Part shown: positions 9,440-18,703 of the stretch, piece after piece
Layout of the letters: every line of letters starts with the position of its first letter
How positions within the stretch are numbered: the first letter of the stretch is position 1
Source: Variovorax paradoxus
Lineage (GTDB): Bacteria > Pseudomonadota > Gammaproteobacteria > Burkholderiales > Burkholderiaceae_C
Length of the DNA: 64,000 nucleotides
Reading direction: 5' to 3'
Assembly: GCF_018614915.1 (NCBI RefSeq)
Contig: NZ_JAGGNU010000020.1
Span: 62,001 to 126,000, forward strand
Translations under genes and position numbers: made by a program
Notes under the pieces: generated by a model
Told to the model about the DNA's origin: nothing
The model's input: only the letters and a program-made list of their open reading frames with translations
The model's database searches: none

Positions 9440-11227
9440 ATGGAATTCATTACCCAGAACTTCGCCCCGATCATGTTCGCGGGCCTGATCGTGTTCCTGC
9501 TGTTCGGCTTTCCGGTGGCCTTCAGCCTCGGCGCCTGCGGCCTGTTCTTCGGCTTCGTCGGCGTCGAGCTCGGCCTCCTGCCCGAGGCGCTCATGCAGGC
9601 GCTGCCGCTGCGGCTGTTCGGCATCATGCAGAACGACACGCTGCTGGCGATCCCCTTCTTCACGCTGATGGGCTTGATCCTGGAGCGCAGCGGCATGGCC
9701 GAAGACCTGCTCGACACCATCGGGCAGCTGTTCGGCCCGGTGCGCGGCGGTCTCGCGCTCGCGGTGATCTTCGTCGGCGCCCTGCTCGCGGCCACCACCG
9801 GCGTGGTCGCTGCTTCGGTCATCTCGATGGGACTGATCTCGCTGCCGATCATGCTGCGCTACGGCTACGACCGGCGGCTCGCCTCGGGCGTGATCGCAGC
9901 GTCGGGCACGCTGGCGCAGATCATCCCGCCCTCGCTGGTGCTGATCATCATGGCCGACCAGCTGGGCCGCAGCGTGGGCGACATGTACAAGGGCGCCTTC
10001 GTGCCCGGGTTCATGCTGACGGCCATGTACGCAGGCTACGTGGTCCTGCTGGCCATCTTCAAGCCCAAGTGGGTGCCGGCCCTGCCGCTGGAGGCGCGCA
10101 CCTTCCGCGAGAAGAACGGCAGCAGCGGCCTGCCCTCCCTGGTGGTGCTCACCGCCCTGTCGACCGCAGCCGCGATCTTCTTCGCCAAGCACATTGCCGA
10201 TGTCCACACCTGGTGGACCGGCGCTCCCGTCACCACGGTGGCGACCGACGAAACCATCGTCGTCTCCATGTGCGTCGGCGTGGTGCTGGCCTTCCTCATC
10301 GCGGTGGTCAATCGGGTGACGGGCCTGAACCTGCTCTCCCGCATCGCCGAGCGCGTGACCTTCGTGCTGATTCCGCCGCTGCTGCTGATCTTCCTCGTGC
10401 TGGGCACCATCTTCCTCGGCGTCGCCACGCCGACCGAGGGCGGCGCCATGGGCGCGCTGGGCGCTTTCGTGATGGCGATGGTGCGCAGGCGCCTCAGCAT
10501 GGCGCTCTTGAAGCAGGCGCTCAACACCACCACCAAGCTGTCCTGCTTCGTCGTCTTCATCCTGATCGGCTCGACCATCTTCAGCCTGGTGTTCCAGGGC
10601 GTGGACGGACCTCGCTGGGTGGAGCATCTGCTGACCGGCATGCCCGGCGGCCAGCTCGGCTTCCTGATCCTGGTGAACGTGCTGATCTTCTTCCTCGCGT
10701 TCTTCCTGGACTTCTTCGAGCTGTCCTTCATCGTGGTCCCCCTGCTGGCGCCGGTGGCCAACACGCTGGGCATCGACCTGATCTGGTTCGGCGTGCTGCT
10801 GGCGGTCAACATGCAGACCTCGTTCATGCACCCGCCCTTCGGCTTCGCCTTGTTCTATCTGCGCAGCGTGGCGCCGACGAAGGCGTACACCGACAGGCTG
10901 ACGCGGCAGACGATCGAGCCGGTCAGCACGATGCAGATCTACTGGGGCGCCGTGCCCTTCGTACTGATCCAGATCGTGATGGTCGGATTGATCATTGCCT
11001 TCCCGGGCATCGTCTCCAGCGGCCTCGACAAGGCGGAGGCGATCGACCTCGACAAGATCGGGGCCGAGATGCGGGCCAACATGCCGGGCGAGGAAACTGC
11101 CGTGCCTCCGCCGGCACCCGATGCCTCCGCGCCCGCGGGTGCGGAGAACGCCGCGCCGCCGGCGCCCGCCGCGGAAGAGGACCCCATGAAGGCGATGCTG
11201 GAGTCGCTCGAAAAGAACAAGAAATAA
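9440..11227 (+). CDS. TRAP transporter large permease (DctM family), long form
   Basis: Large transport subunit of 595 residues, longer than the usual 430 or so. The DctM core starts at the N-terminus ('GFPVAFSLGACGLFFGF', 'IPFFTLMGLILERSGMAEDL', 'GASGT'-type loop region 'ASGTLAQIIPPSLVLIIMAD'). It is followed by an inserted region with extra membrane segments (about residues 230-310) before 'GVATPTEGGAMGALGAF'. The C-terminal 50 residues form a Pro/Ala/Glu-rich tail. This long architecture is seen in TRAP systems for larger or aromatic acids (family knowledge). A two-way terminator follows the stop. The binding-protein gene is on the opposite strand just beyond. Confidence 0.93.
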   Translation: MEFITQNFAPIMFAGLIVFLLFGFPVAFSLGACGLFFGFVGVELGLLPEALMQALPLRLFGIMQNDTLLAIPFFTLMGLILERSGMAEDLLDTIGQLFGPVRGGLALAVIFVGALLAATTGVVAASVISMGLISLPIMLRYGYDRRLASGVIAASGTLAQIIPPSLVLIIMADQLGRSVGDMYKGAFVPGFMLTAMYAGYVVLLAIFKPKWVPALPLEARTFREKNGSSGLPSLVVLTALSTAAAIFFAKHIADVHTWWTGAPVTTVATDETIVVSMCVGVVLAFLIAVVNRVTGLNLLSRIAERVTFVLIPPLLLIFLVLGTIFLGVATPTEGGAMGALGAFVMAMVRRRLSMALLKQALNTTTKLSCFVVFILIGSTIFSLVFQGVDGPRWVEHLLTGMPGGQLGFLILVNVLIFFLAFFLDFFELSFIVVPLLAPVANTLGIDLIWFGVLLAVNMQTSFMHPPFGFALFYLRSVAPTKAYTDRLTRQTIEPVSTMQIYWGAVPFVLIQIVMVGLIIAFPGIVSSGLDKAEAIDLDKIGAEMRANMPGEETAVPPPAPDASAPAGAENAAPPAPAAEEDPMKAMLESLEKNKK

Positions 11228-11233
11228 GCCCAT

Positions 11234-11262
11234 AAAAAAAGCCCCGAAATCGGGGCTTTTTT
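11234..11262. terminator. Bidirectional intrinsic terminator between TRAP permease and binding-protein genes
   Basis: GCCCCG-AAAT-CGGGGC stem (11241-11256) flanked by seven A residues on the left and six T residues on the right, so it can stop transcription from either side. It lies between two convergent genes, which fits. Confidence 0.9.
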
Positions 11263-11288
11263 ACGGGCGGAGAGAAAGCGGAAGCGAC

Positions 11289-12371
11289 TTACAGCTTCTG
11301 CGACGCCATGAAGGTGTCGAAGCGCGACTCCGCGAAGCGGAACCACAGAACCTGGTCGCGCTGGAAGGCGCGCAGGTCGGCGTAGATCTTCTTCCATTCG
11401 GGGCTCTTGGCGTCGTTCTCGGCGAACACTTCCATCGAGGCCTTGAACGATGCTTCCAGAACAGCCTGAGAGAACGGCAGCACCTTGGTCTTCGCCGCCA
11501 CCAGCTGCTTCAGCGCGGTCGGGTTGAGCGCGTCGTACTTGGCCAGCATGTCGGTGCTTGCCTGCGCCGAAGCGGCTTCGATAATGGCCTTGTTCTCGGC
11601 CGACAATCCGTCGAAGGCCTTCTGGTTGACGAAGAAGTCGACCTCCGGACCGCCTTCCCACCAGCCGGGGTAGTAGTAGAACGGTGCGACCTTGTTGAAG
11701 CCGAGCTTCTGGTCGTCGTAGGGTCCGACCCATTCGGCGGCATCCAGCGTGCCCTTCTCGAGCGCCTGGTAGATCTCGCCGCCGGGAATGCTCTGCGGCA
11801 CCGCGCCCATCTTGATCATCACGTCGCCGATGAGGCCGCCGCCGAGGCGCATCTTCATGCCCTTGAAATCGGCGGGCGACTTGATCTCCTTGCGGTACCA
11901 GCCACCCATCTGGCAGCCGGTGTTGCCGCCGGCGAAGCTCACGATGTTGTACTTGGCGTAGAACTCGTTCATGAGCTTGCGGCCGTTGCCGTGCATCATC
12001 CACGCGTTCATCTGGCGCGAGTTCAGGCCGAAGGGCACGGCCGAGCCGAGGGCAAAGGCAGGGTTCTTGCCGTAGAAGTAGTAGGGAACCGTGTGGGCCA
12101 TCTCGACCGAGCCGTTCTGCACGCCGTCCACCACGCCGAACGGGGGCATCAGTTCGCCGCCGGCATGCACCGAAATCTCGAACTTGCCGCCCGACATGGC
12201 CTTCACGGCCTTGGCGAACACTTCGGCGCCGCCGTAGATCGTGTCCAGCGATTTCGGGAAGCTGGAGGCCAGGCGCCAGCGCACTGCCGCCTGCGCATGA
12301 ACCGCCGGCGCGATGCCGGCAGCGAGGACGCCGGCGATGCCTGCGTTTTTGATGAGGGAACGACGATCCAT
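11289..12371 (-). CDS. TRAP transporter substrate-binding protein (DctP family)
   Basis: Periplasmic solute receptor of 360 residues. The N-terminus has a twin-arginine-like signal (MDRRSLIKNAG, hydrophobic core, 'APAVHAQA' cleavage region near residue 27). The mature part shows DctP landmarks: 'LASSFPKSLDTIYGGAEVF', 'GVVDGVQNGSVEMAHT', 'MKMRLGGGLIGDVMIKMGA' and 'ALEKGTLDAAEWVGPYDD'. The 'WVGPYDD' segment occurs in receptors for 2-oxo acids and related carboxylates (family knowledge). It converges on the long-form permease across a shared terminator and is very likely its partner, so the system needs two promoters. Confidence 0.93.
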   Translation of the reverse strand: MDRRSLIKNAGIAGVLAAGIAPAVHAQAAVRWRLASSFPKSLDTIYGGAEVFAKAVKAMSGGKFEISVHAGGELMPPFGVVDGVQNGSVEMAHTVPYYFYGKNPAFALGSAVPFGLNSRQMNAWMMHGNGRKLMNEFYAKYNIVSFAGGNTGCQMGGWYRKEIKSPADFKGMKMRLGGGLIGDVMIKMGAVPQSIPGGEIYQALEKGTLDAAEWVGPYDDQKLGFNKVAPFYYYPGWWEGGPEVDFFVNQKAFDGLSAENKAIIEAASAQASTDMLAKYDALNPTALKQLVAAKTKVLPFSQAVLEASFKASMEVFAENDAKSPEWKKIYADLRAFQRDQVLWFRFAESRFDTFMASQKL

Positions 12372-12445
12372 TGAATTGACTCCGAGTGCATGGAAAAAAC
12401 GGAACACAGCTTGTGGCCGCGTTGCTGACTTTTCAGTCGAGCGGG

Positions 12446-12451
12446 ATTGTA
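12446..12451 (-). promoter_or_regulatory. Candidate -10 element for the dctP-like gene
   Basis: On the minus strand TACAAT (five of six to TATAAT) follows a T-run, about 75 bases before the binding-protein start codon and just beyond the end of dxs. No good -35 hexamer is visible at normal spacing. Confidence 0.35.
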
Positions 12452-12459
12452 AAAAATGC

Positions 12460-14343
12460 TTACACGACGCCGGAGGGGGTTTTCCCTGCGGAGACCGCAT
12501 TGCCGAAGCGCTGCGTGATCGATTGCTCGATGCCTGCCGCATCGAGCCCGATGCCGGCGAGCAGCTTGGCCGGATCGCCATGCTCGATGAAACGATCGGG
12601 CAGGCCGAGCTGCAGCACCGGCTTCTGGATGCCCGCGGCCTGCAAGGCCTCCAGCACGGCGCTGCCGGCGCCACCCATGACGGCGCCCTCCTCGATCGTC
12701 ACGATCACGTCGTGCGTGGCGGCGACCCGCAGCAGCAGCTCGACATCGAGCGGCTTGGCCCAGCGCATGTTGAGCACCGTGGCATCGAGCGCCTCGGCCG
12801 CCTTCAGAGCCGGATAGAGCAAGCTGCCGAAAGCGAGGATCGCGATGCGCTTGCCTTCGCGGCGGACTTCGCCCTTGCCGAAGGGCAGCGCATCGAGCGT
12901 GAGCCCCGGCGTGACGCCGGCGCCCGCGCCACGCGGGTAGCGCACCGCGACCGGATGGTTCTGCGCAAAGGCGCTGGAGAGCAGTTGCCGGCACTCGGCC
13001 TCGTCGGCCGGGCAGGCCAGGCTCATGTTGGGAATGCAGCGGATGAAGGCGATGTCGTAGGCGCCCGCGTGCGTTGCGCCGTCGGCGCCCACCAGGCCGG
13101 CGCGATCGAGCGCGAACACCACCGGCAGGTTCTGGATCGCGACGTCGTGGATCAGCTGGTCGTAGGCGCGCTGCAGGAAGGTCGAATAGATGGCGACCAC
13201 CGGCTTGAGCCCTTCGCAGGCCAGGCCGGCCGCGAAGGTGACCGCATGCTGCTCGGCGATGCCGACGTCGTAGTAGCGCTCGGGAAAGCGCTGTTCGAAC
13301 TCGACCAGCCCCGAGCCCTCGCGCATCGCCGGCGTGATGCCGACCAGCCGGCCGTCTTGCGCGGCCATGTCGCACAGCCACGTGCCGAAGACCTGCGTGA
13401 AGGTCTGCTTGGGCGCGGTGACGGGCTTGACCAGGCCGATCGCGGGATCGAACTTGGAAGGCCCGTGGTAGGCCACCGGATCGGCCTCTGCCAGCTTGTA
13501 GCCCTGGCCCTTCTTGGTGACCACGTGCAGGAACTGCGGGCCTTCGAGGTGCTTGAGGTTCTCGAGCGTCGGCACCAGCGAATCGATGTCGTGGCCGTCG
13601 ATCGGGCCGACGTAGTTGAAGCCGAACTGCTCGAACAGCGTGGCCGGCACCACCATGCCCTTGGCGTGCTGCTCGAAGCGCTTGGCCAGCTCGAACAGCG
13701 GCGGCGCGGCGCGCAGCACGGTCTTGCCCACGTTCTTGGCCGCGGCGTAGAAGTTGCCGCTCATGAGCTGCGCGAGGTAGCGGTTGAGCGCGCCCACCGG
13801 CGGGCTGATCGACATGTCGTTGTCGTTCAGGATCACCAGCAGCTTGCAATGGCAGACACCTGCGTTGTTGAGCGCCTCGAAGGCCATGCCGGCGGTCAGC
13901 GCGCCGTCGCCGATGATCGCGACCGAGTGGCGGTCCTCGCCCTTCTGCCTGGCCGCCATCGCCATGCCGAGCGCGGCCGAGATGCTGGTCGACGAATGCG
14001 CGGTGCCGAAGGTGTCGTACTCGCTCTCGCTGCGTTGCGGAAAACCGGAGATGCCGCCGATCTGCCGAAGCGTCGGCATGCGCTCGCGCCGGCCGGTCAG
14101 GATCTTGTGCGGATAGGTCTGGTGGCCCACGTCCCATATCAGCCGGTCGTGCGGCGTGTTGAACACGTGGTGCAGCGCGACCGTGAGCTCGACCGTGCCG
14201 AGGTTGGAGCTCAGGTGCCCGCCGGTGCGCGACACGTTGTCGAGCACGCAGCTGCGCACCTCGTCGGCCAGTTGCTTGAGCTGGGCGCGGTCGAACTGCC
14301 GCAGGACGGAAGGATCGTTGATCGTGGGGAGCAGCGGAGCCAT
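12460..14343 (-). CDS. dxs: 1-deoxy-D-xylulose-5-phosphate synthase
   Basis: First enzyme of the methylerythritol phosphate pathway: pyruvate plus glyceraldehyde 3-phosphate gives DXP, using thiamine diphosphate. The 627-residue protein starts at [17 protein letters not shown]. It has the N-terminal thiamine-diphosphate domain ('[19 protein letters not shown]', '[18 protein letters not shown]', the '[13 protein letters not shown]' metal site), the pyrimidine-binding domain ('[15 protein letters not shown]') and the transketolase C-terminal domain ('[13 protein letters not shown]'). Third gene of xseB-ispA-dxs, 11 bases downstream of ispA. Confidence 0.97.
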   Translation of the reverse strand: MAPLLPTINDPSVLRQFDRAQLKQLADEVRSCVLDNVSRTGGHLSSNLGTVELTVALHHVFNTPHDRLIWDVGHQTYPHKILTGRRERMPTLRQIGGISGFPQRSESEYDTFGTAHSSTSISAALGMAMAARQKGEDRHSVAIIGDGALTAGMAFEALNNAGVCHCKLLVILNDNDMSISPPVGALNRYLAQLMSGNFYAAAKNVGKTVLRAAPPLFELAKRFEQHAKGMVVPATLFEQFGFNYVGPIDGHDIDSLVPTLENLKHLEGPQFLHVVTKKGQGYKLAEADPVAYHGPSKFDPAIGLVKPVTAPKQTFTQVFGTWLCDMAAQDGRLVGITPAMREGSGLVEFEQRFPERYYDVGIAEQHAVTFAAGLACEGLKPVVAIYSTFLQRAYDQLIHDVAIQNLPVVFALDRAGLVGADGATHAGAYDIAFIRCIPNMSLACPADEAECRQLLSSAFAQNHPVAVRYPRGAGAGVTPGLTLDALPFGKGEVRREGKRIAILAFGSLLYPALKAAEALDATVLNMRWAKPLDVELLLRVAATHDVIVTIEEGAVMGGAGSAVLEALQAAGIQKPVLQLGLPDRFIEHGDPAKLLAGIGLDAAGIEQSITQRFGNAVSAGKTPSGVV

Positions 14344-14354
14344 GGAGCTTCTTC

Positions 14355-15272
14355 TTATCGGTCGCGGTCGACGACCATGTGGGCCAGCGCACGCAGCGCG
14401 CCGGTATCGGCCAGCGTGCTGCGCTCGAGCGCAGCCAGCGCCTGGGCCAGCAGTTCGCGGGCCCGGAAGCGCGCGCCGTCGAGGCCGAGCAGGGACACGT
14501 AGGTGGGCTTGTCGCTCGCAGCGTCCTTGCCGGCGGTCTTGCCCAAGGTCTGCGAATCGGCGACGACGTCGAGGATGTCGTCCACCACCTGGAAGGCGAG
14601 GCCGACGGCCGCGCCGTAGTCGCGCAGCGCCGCGAGCGCATCGGCCGCGATCGCGCCGCCACAGGCCGCGCCCATCTCGACGCTGCCCTGCAGCAGGGCG
14701 CCGGTCTTCAGCCGGTGCATCTCGCGCAGCCGGACCTCGTCGAGCACCAGCCCGACGCTGGCGAGATCGATCGCCTGGCCGCCGGCCATGCCCTGGCTGC
14801 CGGCCGCGCGGGCCAGCAGGCGGCACAGGGTCGCCTGGACGGCAGGCGCGATGGCGTCGCCATCGGGCGTGAGCAGCTCGAAGGCCAGCGCCTGCAGGGC
14901 ATCGCCGGCCAGCAACGCATCGGCCTCCCCGAACTTCACGTGCACGGTAGGCTTGCCGCGGCGCAGCACGTCGTTGTCCATGCACGGCAGGTCGTCGTGC
15001 ACCAGCGAATAGGCATGGATCAGTTCGACCGCGCAGGCGGCGCGCAGCGCGGCCTCGGCCTGGCCGCCCACGGCCTCGCTGGCCGCGAACACCAGCAAGG
15101 GACGCAGCCGCTTGCCGCCGTCGAGCACGGCATAACGCATGGCGTCGCCGAGCAGCACCGGCGCATCGACGCCGACCCATCTCGAAAGCGCGGCCTCGAC
15201 GCGCGCGAGCTCGGGATCGCTCCAGGCCGCGAGGCGGCCGGCATCCCAGCGCAAGGCATCCGCGACGGTCAT
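14355..15272 (-). CDS. ispA: Polyprenyl (farnesyl/geranyl) diphosphate synthase
   Basis: Condenses isopentenyl diphosphate units to farnesyl diphosphate. The 305-residue product carries '[13 protein letters not shown]', the first Asp-rich motif '[20 protein letters not shown]' and the second Asp-rich region '[10 protein letters not shown]', which bind the magnesium-diphosphate groups. Its ATG overlaps the xseB stop by four bases (15269-15272). With dxs directly downstream, the operon supplies both the start and chain extension of isoprenoid synthesis, an arrangement widespread in proteobacteria. Confidence 0.96.
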   Translation of the reverse strand: MTVADALRWDAGRLAAWSDPELARVEAALSRWVGVDAPVLLGDAMRYAVLDGGKRLRPLLVFAASEAVGGQAEAALRAACAVELIHAYSLVHDDLPCMDNDVLRRGKPTVHVKFGEADALLAGDALQALAFELLTPDGDAIAPAVQATLCRLLARAAGSQGMAGGQAIDLASVGLVLDEVRLREMHRLKTGALLQGSVEMGAACGGAIAADALAALRDYGAAVGLAFQVVDDILDVVADSQTLGKTAGKDAASDKPTYVSLLGLDGARFRARELLAQALAALERSTLADTGALRALAHMVVDRDR

Positions 15273-15535
15273 TCGGCCGTCCAGACCTTGAGGCCGCCCG
15301 CGTCGAGCACCTTGATCTGGTCTTCGACCGCCTGCAGCTTGTCGCGGCAGAACGCCAGCAGCACCGCACCGCGCTGGTAGCTGCCTAGCAATTGATCGAG
15401 GGGCAACTGCCCCGATTCGAGTTCGGTCACCAGCTGTTCGAGTTCCTGAAGCCCGGCTTCGTAGCTCGCGGGCAGTGCACTGGTGTCGGAAGAAGCAGGC
15501 GGGGCCGGCGGAGAAGTGGGAGGCACCTTGGGCAT
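15269..15535 (-). CDS. xseB: Exodeoxyribonuclease VII small subunit
   Basis: Small helical subunit (88 residues) that assembles with XseA to degrade single-stranded DNA. A Pro/Ser-rich N-terminus is followed by the family core '[20 protein letters not shown]' then '[13 protein letters not shown]' and '[13 protein letters not shown]'. Position at the head of ispA-dxs and the four-base overlap with ispA support the call. The large subunit is not nearby. Confidence 0.95.
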   Translation of the reverse strand: MPKVPPTSPPAPPASSDTSALPASYEAGLQELEQLVTELESGQLPLDQLLGSYQRGAVLLAFCRDKLQAVEDQIKVLDAGGLKVWTAE

Positions 15536-15595
15536 GCGGCGATCGAGGATGAAACCGGCATTTTAGGGCGGGGGGCCGGAACCTATGCCCACGGG

Positions 15596-15636
15596 TACAA
15601 TCCCAGGTCTTCCAGCCGGCAGCCGCCGGCATTTTT
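15596..15636 (+). promoter_or_regulatory. Candidate -10 and terminator-like hairpin in leader of Rieske gene
   Basis: TACAAT at 15596-15601 could be a -10 element for the rightward operon; no matching -35 is evident. Just downstream GCCGGC-AGCC-GCCGGC (15615-15630) is followed by ATTTTTA, which looks like a small intrinsic terminator or attenuator about 80 bases before the first start codon. Confidence 0.35.
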
Positions 15637-15714
15637 ATCGGGCCGTCGCACCGCTCTTCGACGGCAGCCTTCCGTTCTATTTTTCTCCCTGTGGGGAGCT
15701 TGGTCAGGTCACCC

Positions 15715-16848
15715 ATGTCTGATTTAAGTCTTCAACTGCAGCAGGCCTCGAGCCAACTCCCGGTTTCCGCGTACTTCGACGAGGCGCTCTACGCCCGCGA
15801 GCTGCAAACGCTTTTCGCCGGCGGCCCGCGCTACGTCGGCCACCGGCTCGCGGTGGCCGAGCCGGGCAACTACCACACCCTGCCGCAGGAGCAGCAGGGC
15901 CGCGTGCTGGTGCATACGCCCAAGGGCGTGGAGCTGATCTCCAACGTGTGCCGCCATCGTCAGGCGCTGATCCTGCAGCACCGCGGCGAGCTCGACGCCC
16001 GCACCGGCGGCAACATCGTCTGCCCGTTGCACCGCTGGACCTACGCCGCGGCCGACCCACGCACCACCGGCCAGTTGATCGGCGCTCCGCATTTTCAGCA
16101 GGATCCCTGCCTCAACCTGCACAACTATCCGCTGACCGAGTGGAACGGCCTCTTGTTCGAGCAGAACGTCACCGACCGCAAGCGCGATGTCGCAGCCGAG
16201 CTCGCGAGCCTCGGCCCGCGCGCCGATCTCGACTTCGAGGGCTATGCGCTCGACCGCGTCGAGCTGCACGAGTGCAACTACAACTGGAAGACCTTCATCG
16301 AGGTCTATCTCGAGGACTACCACGTCGGCCCCTTCCACCCGGGCCTCGGCAGCTTCGTCACCTGCGATGACCTGCGCTGGGAATTCAATCGCCACTATTC
16401 GGTGCAGACGGTCGGCGTGGCCAATCGGCTCGGCCGCGCAGGCAGCCCGGTCTACCAGAAATGGCAGCAGCAGCTGCTCAAGTACCGCGAGGGCAAGCCG
16501 CCGAAGTACGGCGCGATCTGGCTCACCTACTACCCGCACGTGATGATCGAGTGGTATCCGCACGTGCTCACGGTGTCGACCCTGCATCCGATGGGTCCGC
16601 AGAAGACGCTCAACATGGTCGAGTTCTTCTATCCCGAGGAGATCGTCGCGTTCGAGCGCGAATTCGTCGAGGCGCAGCAGGCCGCCTACATGGAAACCTG
16701 CGTGGAAGACGACGAGATCGCCGAACGCATGGACGCCGGCCGCCGCGCGCTGATGCTGCGCGGCGACGACGAGAGCGGCCCCTACCAGAGCCCGATGGAA
16801 GACGGCATGCAGCAGTTCCACGAGTGGTACCGCCACGAGATGCGCTAA
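15715..16848 (+). CDS. Rieske [2Fe-2S] aromatic-ring-hydroxylating-type oxygenase, alpha subunit
   Basis: Non-heme iron oxygenase subunit of 377 residues. The N-terminal Rieske domain shows the cluster ligands C-x-H ('NVCRHRQ') and C-x2-H ('CPLHRW'). The C-terminal catalytic domain has the mononuclear iron site 'YLEDYHVGPFHPG' (His-x4-His) with a downstream acidic ligand region. The start ATG at 15715 follows 'GGTCACCC'. No beta subunit, ferredoxin or reductase gene is adjacent, and the substrate is unknown. It is the first gene of a seven-gene rightward run and abuts the next start codon with no gap. Confidence 0.9.
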   Translation: MSDLSLQLQQASSQLPVSAYFDEALYARELQTLFAGGPRYVGHRLAVAEPGNYHTLPQEQQGRVLVHTPKGVELISNVCRHRQALILQHRGELDARTGGNIVCPLHRWTYAAADPRTTGQLIGAPHFQQDPCLNLHNYPLTEWNGLLFEQNVTDRKRDVAAELASLGPRADLDFEGYALDRVELHECNYNWKTFIEVYLEDYHVGPFHPGLGSFVTCDDLRWEFNRHYSVQTVGVANRLGRAGSPVYQKWQQQLLKYREGKPPKYGAIWLTYYPHVMIEWYPHVLTVSTLHPMGPQKTLNMVEFFYPEEIVAFEREFVEAQQAAYMETCVEDDEIAERMDAGRRALMLRGDDESGPYQSPMEDGMQQFHEWYRHEMR

Positions 16849-17781
16849 GTGCAAGCCTTGTGGATGGTGCTGGGCGCACTGATCTTCGCCACCATGGGCG
16901 TGTGCGTGAAGATCGCCTCGGCCTGGTTCACGAGCGCCGAGCTGGTGCTCTACCGCGGACTGATCGGCATCGTGTTCCTCTGGGTGCTGGCGAAGAGCCG
17001 CGGCGTCGCGCTGGCGACGCGCTACCCGGGCATGCACGCCTGGCGCAGCCTGATCGGCGTGTTCTCGCTGGGCGCCTGGTTCTACGCGATCGCGCACATG
17101 CCGCTGGCCACCGCGATGACGCTCAACTACATGAGCAGCGTCTGGATCGCCGCCTTCCTGGTCGGCGGCGCGCTCCTGGCCTGGGTGCCGGTGCCGGGCC
17201 GCGACGGACGGATACCGCGGCCGCCGCTGCAGGGCCCGCTGGTGCTCACCGTGCTCGCCGGCTTCGGCGGCGTGGTGCTGATGCTCAGGCCCACGGTCGG
17301 CGACAACCAGGGCTTCGCGGGCCTAATCGGACTTCTCTCGGGCCTGACGGCCGCCTTTGCCTACATGCAGGTGGTGGCGCTCTCGAGGGCGGGCGAACCG
17401 GAAGCGCGCACGGTGTTCTACTTTGCAGTCGGCTCCGCGGTGGCAGGCGGCCTGGCCACATTGCTGGGCGGCGCCACGCCCTGGGCCGAGTGGACCTGGC
17501 GCCACGCGCTGTGGCTCGTGCCGGTGGGCGTGCTGGCAGCGCTGGGCCAGCTGTGCATGACCTACGCCTATTCGAGCGCCAAGACCGAAAGCGGTACCCT
17601 GGTGGTCGCGAACCTGCAGTACTCGGGCATCGTCTTCGCGGCGATCTACAGCGTGCTGCTGTTCGGCGACCGCATCGATGCGACCGGATGGGCGGGCATG
17701 GCCCTGATCGTCGCCAGCGGCATCGCGGCCACCGTGCTGCGCCAGCGCTCGCTGCCCAAGGCACCGGCCGAGGAACATTGA
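16849..17781 (+). CDS. EamA/DMT-family transporter
   Basis: Ten-helix drug/metabolite-type membrane transporter of 310 residues, with two EamA repeats (about residues 1-135 and 150-298). The first opens 'VLGALIFATMGVCVKIAS', and the second has 'GLTAAFAYMQVVALSRAG' and 'YSGIVFAAIYSVLLFGD', a typical repeat end. The start is a GTG immediately after the stop of the Rieske gene, so translation is probably coupled. Members export amino acids, nucleobases or other small metabolites; the cargo cannot be told from sequence. Confidence 0.9.
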   Translation: MQALWMVLGALIFATMGVCVKIASAWFTSAELVLYRGLIGIVFLWVLAKSRGVALATRYPGMHAWRSLIGVFSLGAWFYAIAHMPLATAMTLNYMSSVWIAAFLVGGALLAWVPVPGRDGRIPRPPLQGPLVLTVLAGFGGVVLMLRPTVGDNQGFAGLIGLLSGLTAAFAYMQVVALSRAGEPEARTVFYFAVGSAVAGGLATLLGGATPWAEWTWRHALWLVPVGVLAALGQLCMTYAYSSAKTESGTLVVANLQYSGIVFAAIYSVLLFGDRIDATGWAGMALIVASGIAATVLRQRSLPKAPAEEH

Positions 17782-17791
17782 AGGAGCTTCC

Positions 17792-18703
17792 ATGTACACG
17801 ACCCTGATTTCCGCCGACCAGCTCATGGCCCTGCAGAAGAGCGGCGCTGCGCTGATGGTGTTCGATTGCAGCTTCGACCTCATGCAGCCCGAAGCCGGCG
17901 CCCAGCAGTACCGCGCGGCGCACATTCCCGGCGCGGCCTACGCCCATCTCGACACGGACCTGAGCGCCAAGCACGGCGTTCCCGGCGCGCACGGCGAGGT
18001 GGCGGTGGCGCAGCATGACGAAGGGCCGCCCGCCTCGGGCGGGCGCCACCCGCTGCCCAGCCGCGAGAAGTTCGCTGCCTGGCTGTCCAGCGTCGGCTTC
18101 GCCAACCCCATGCAGGCCGTGGTCTACGACCGCAACGGCGCCAACTACTGCGGCCGGCTCTGGTGGATGCTCAAGTGGATCGGGCACGAGGCGGTGGCAG
18201 TGCTCGACGGCGGGTTGCAGGCCTGGCAGGCCGCCGGTGGGGCCGTGACCGACCGCGAAGAGCCTGCGCGCTTCCAGTCGAACTTCGTCGCCGGCATGCC
18301 TCTGCTCGCACTGGCCGACACGCAGACCGTGGTCTCGCGTCTGGAGCAAGCCGGCCAGACCTTGATCGACGCACGGGCCGCGGCACGCTATCGCGGCGAA
18401 GTTGAACCTTTGGACCCGATCGCAGGTCACATTCCCGGGGCCCTGAACCGGCCCTTCACCGAAAACATCGGCCCCGACGGCAAGTTCAAGCCGGCCGCCC
18501 AGCTGCGTGCCGAGTTCGAAGCCCTGCTGGCGGGCCGGGATCCCGCAACGGTCGTCCATCACTGCGGCAGCGGCGTGAGCGCCGTGCCCAACCTGCTCGC
18601 GATGCAGATCGCCGGGCTCGGGCCGACTGCGCTCTACGCCGGCAGCTGGAGCGAGTGGAGCAACACGCCGGGGCTGCCGACCCGGCAAGGTGCGAAGGCA
18701 TGA
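17792..18703 (+). CDS. Two-domain rhodanese sulfurtransferase (SseA-like)
   Basis: Thiosulfate or 3-mercaptopyruvate sulfurtransferase of 303 residues. An inactive N-terminal rhodanese repeat (about residues 5-145; 'YRAAHIPGAAYAHLDTDLS') is followed by the active repeat (about 165-295), with 'GHIPGALNRPF' and the catalytic Cys258 in 'VVHHCGSGVSAVPNLLAM'. The loop after the cysteine (CGSGVSA) fits the mercaptopyruvate type better than the thiosulfate type. A good AAGGAG site precedes the ATG. Its stop overlaps the next gene's start (ATGA). Confidence 0.92.
   Translation: MYTTLISADQLMALQKSGAALMVFDCSFDLMQPEAGAQQYRAAHIPGAAYAHLDTDLSAKHGVPGAHGEVAVAQHDEGPPASGGRHPLPSREKFAAWLSSVGFANPMQAVVYDRNGANYCGRLWWMLKWIGHEAVAVLDGGLQAWQAAGGAVTDREEPARFQSNFVAGMPLLALADTQTVVSRLEQAGQTLIDARAAARYRGEVEPLDPIAGHIPGALNRPFTENIGPDGKFKPAAQLRAEFEALLAGRDPATVVHHCGSGVSAVPNLLAMQIAGLGPTALYAGSWSEWSNTPGLPTRQGAKA

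Noticed and set aside
9179..11233. Long open frame of 684 codons opposite the TRAP permease gene
   Set aside because: Its product is a His/Gln/Arg-rich low-complexity shadow of the DctM codons; the plus strand carries recognised membrane motifs.
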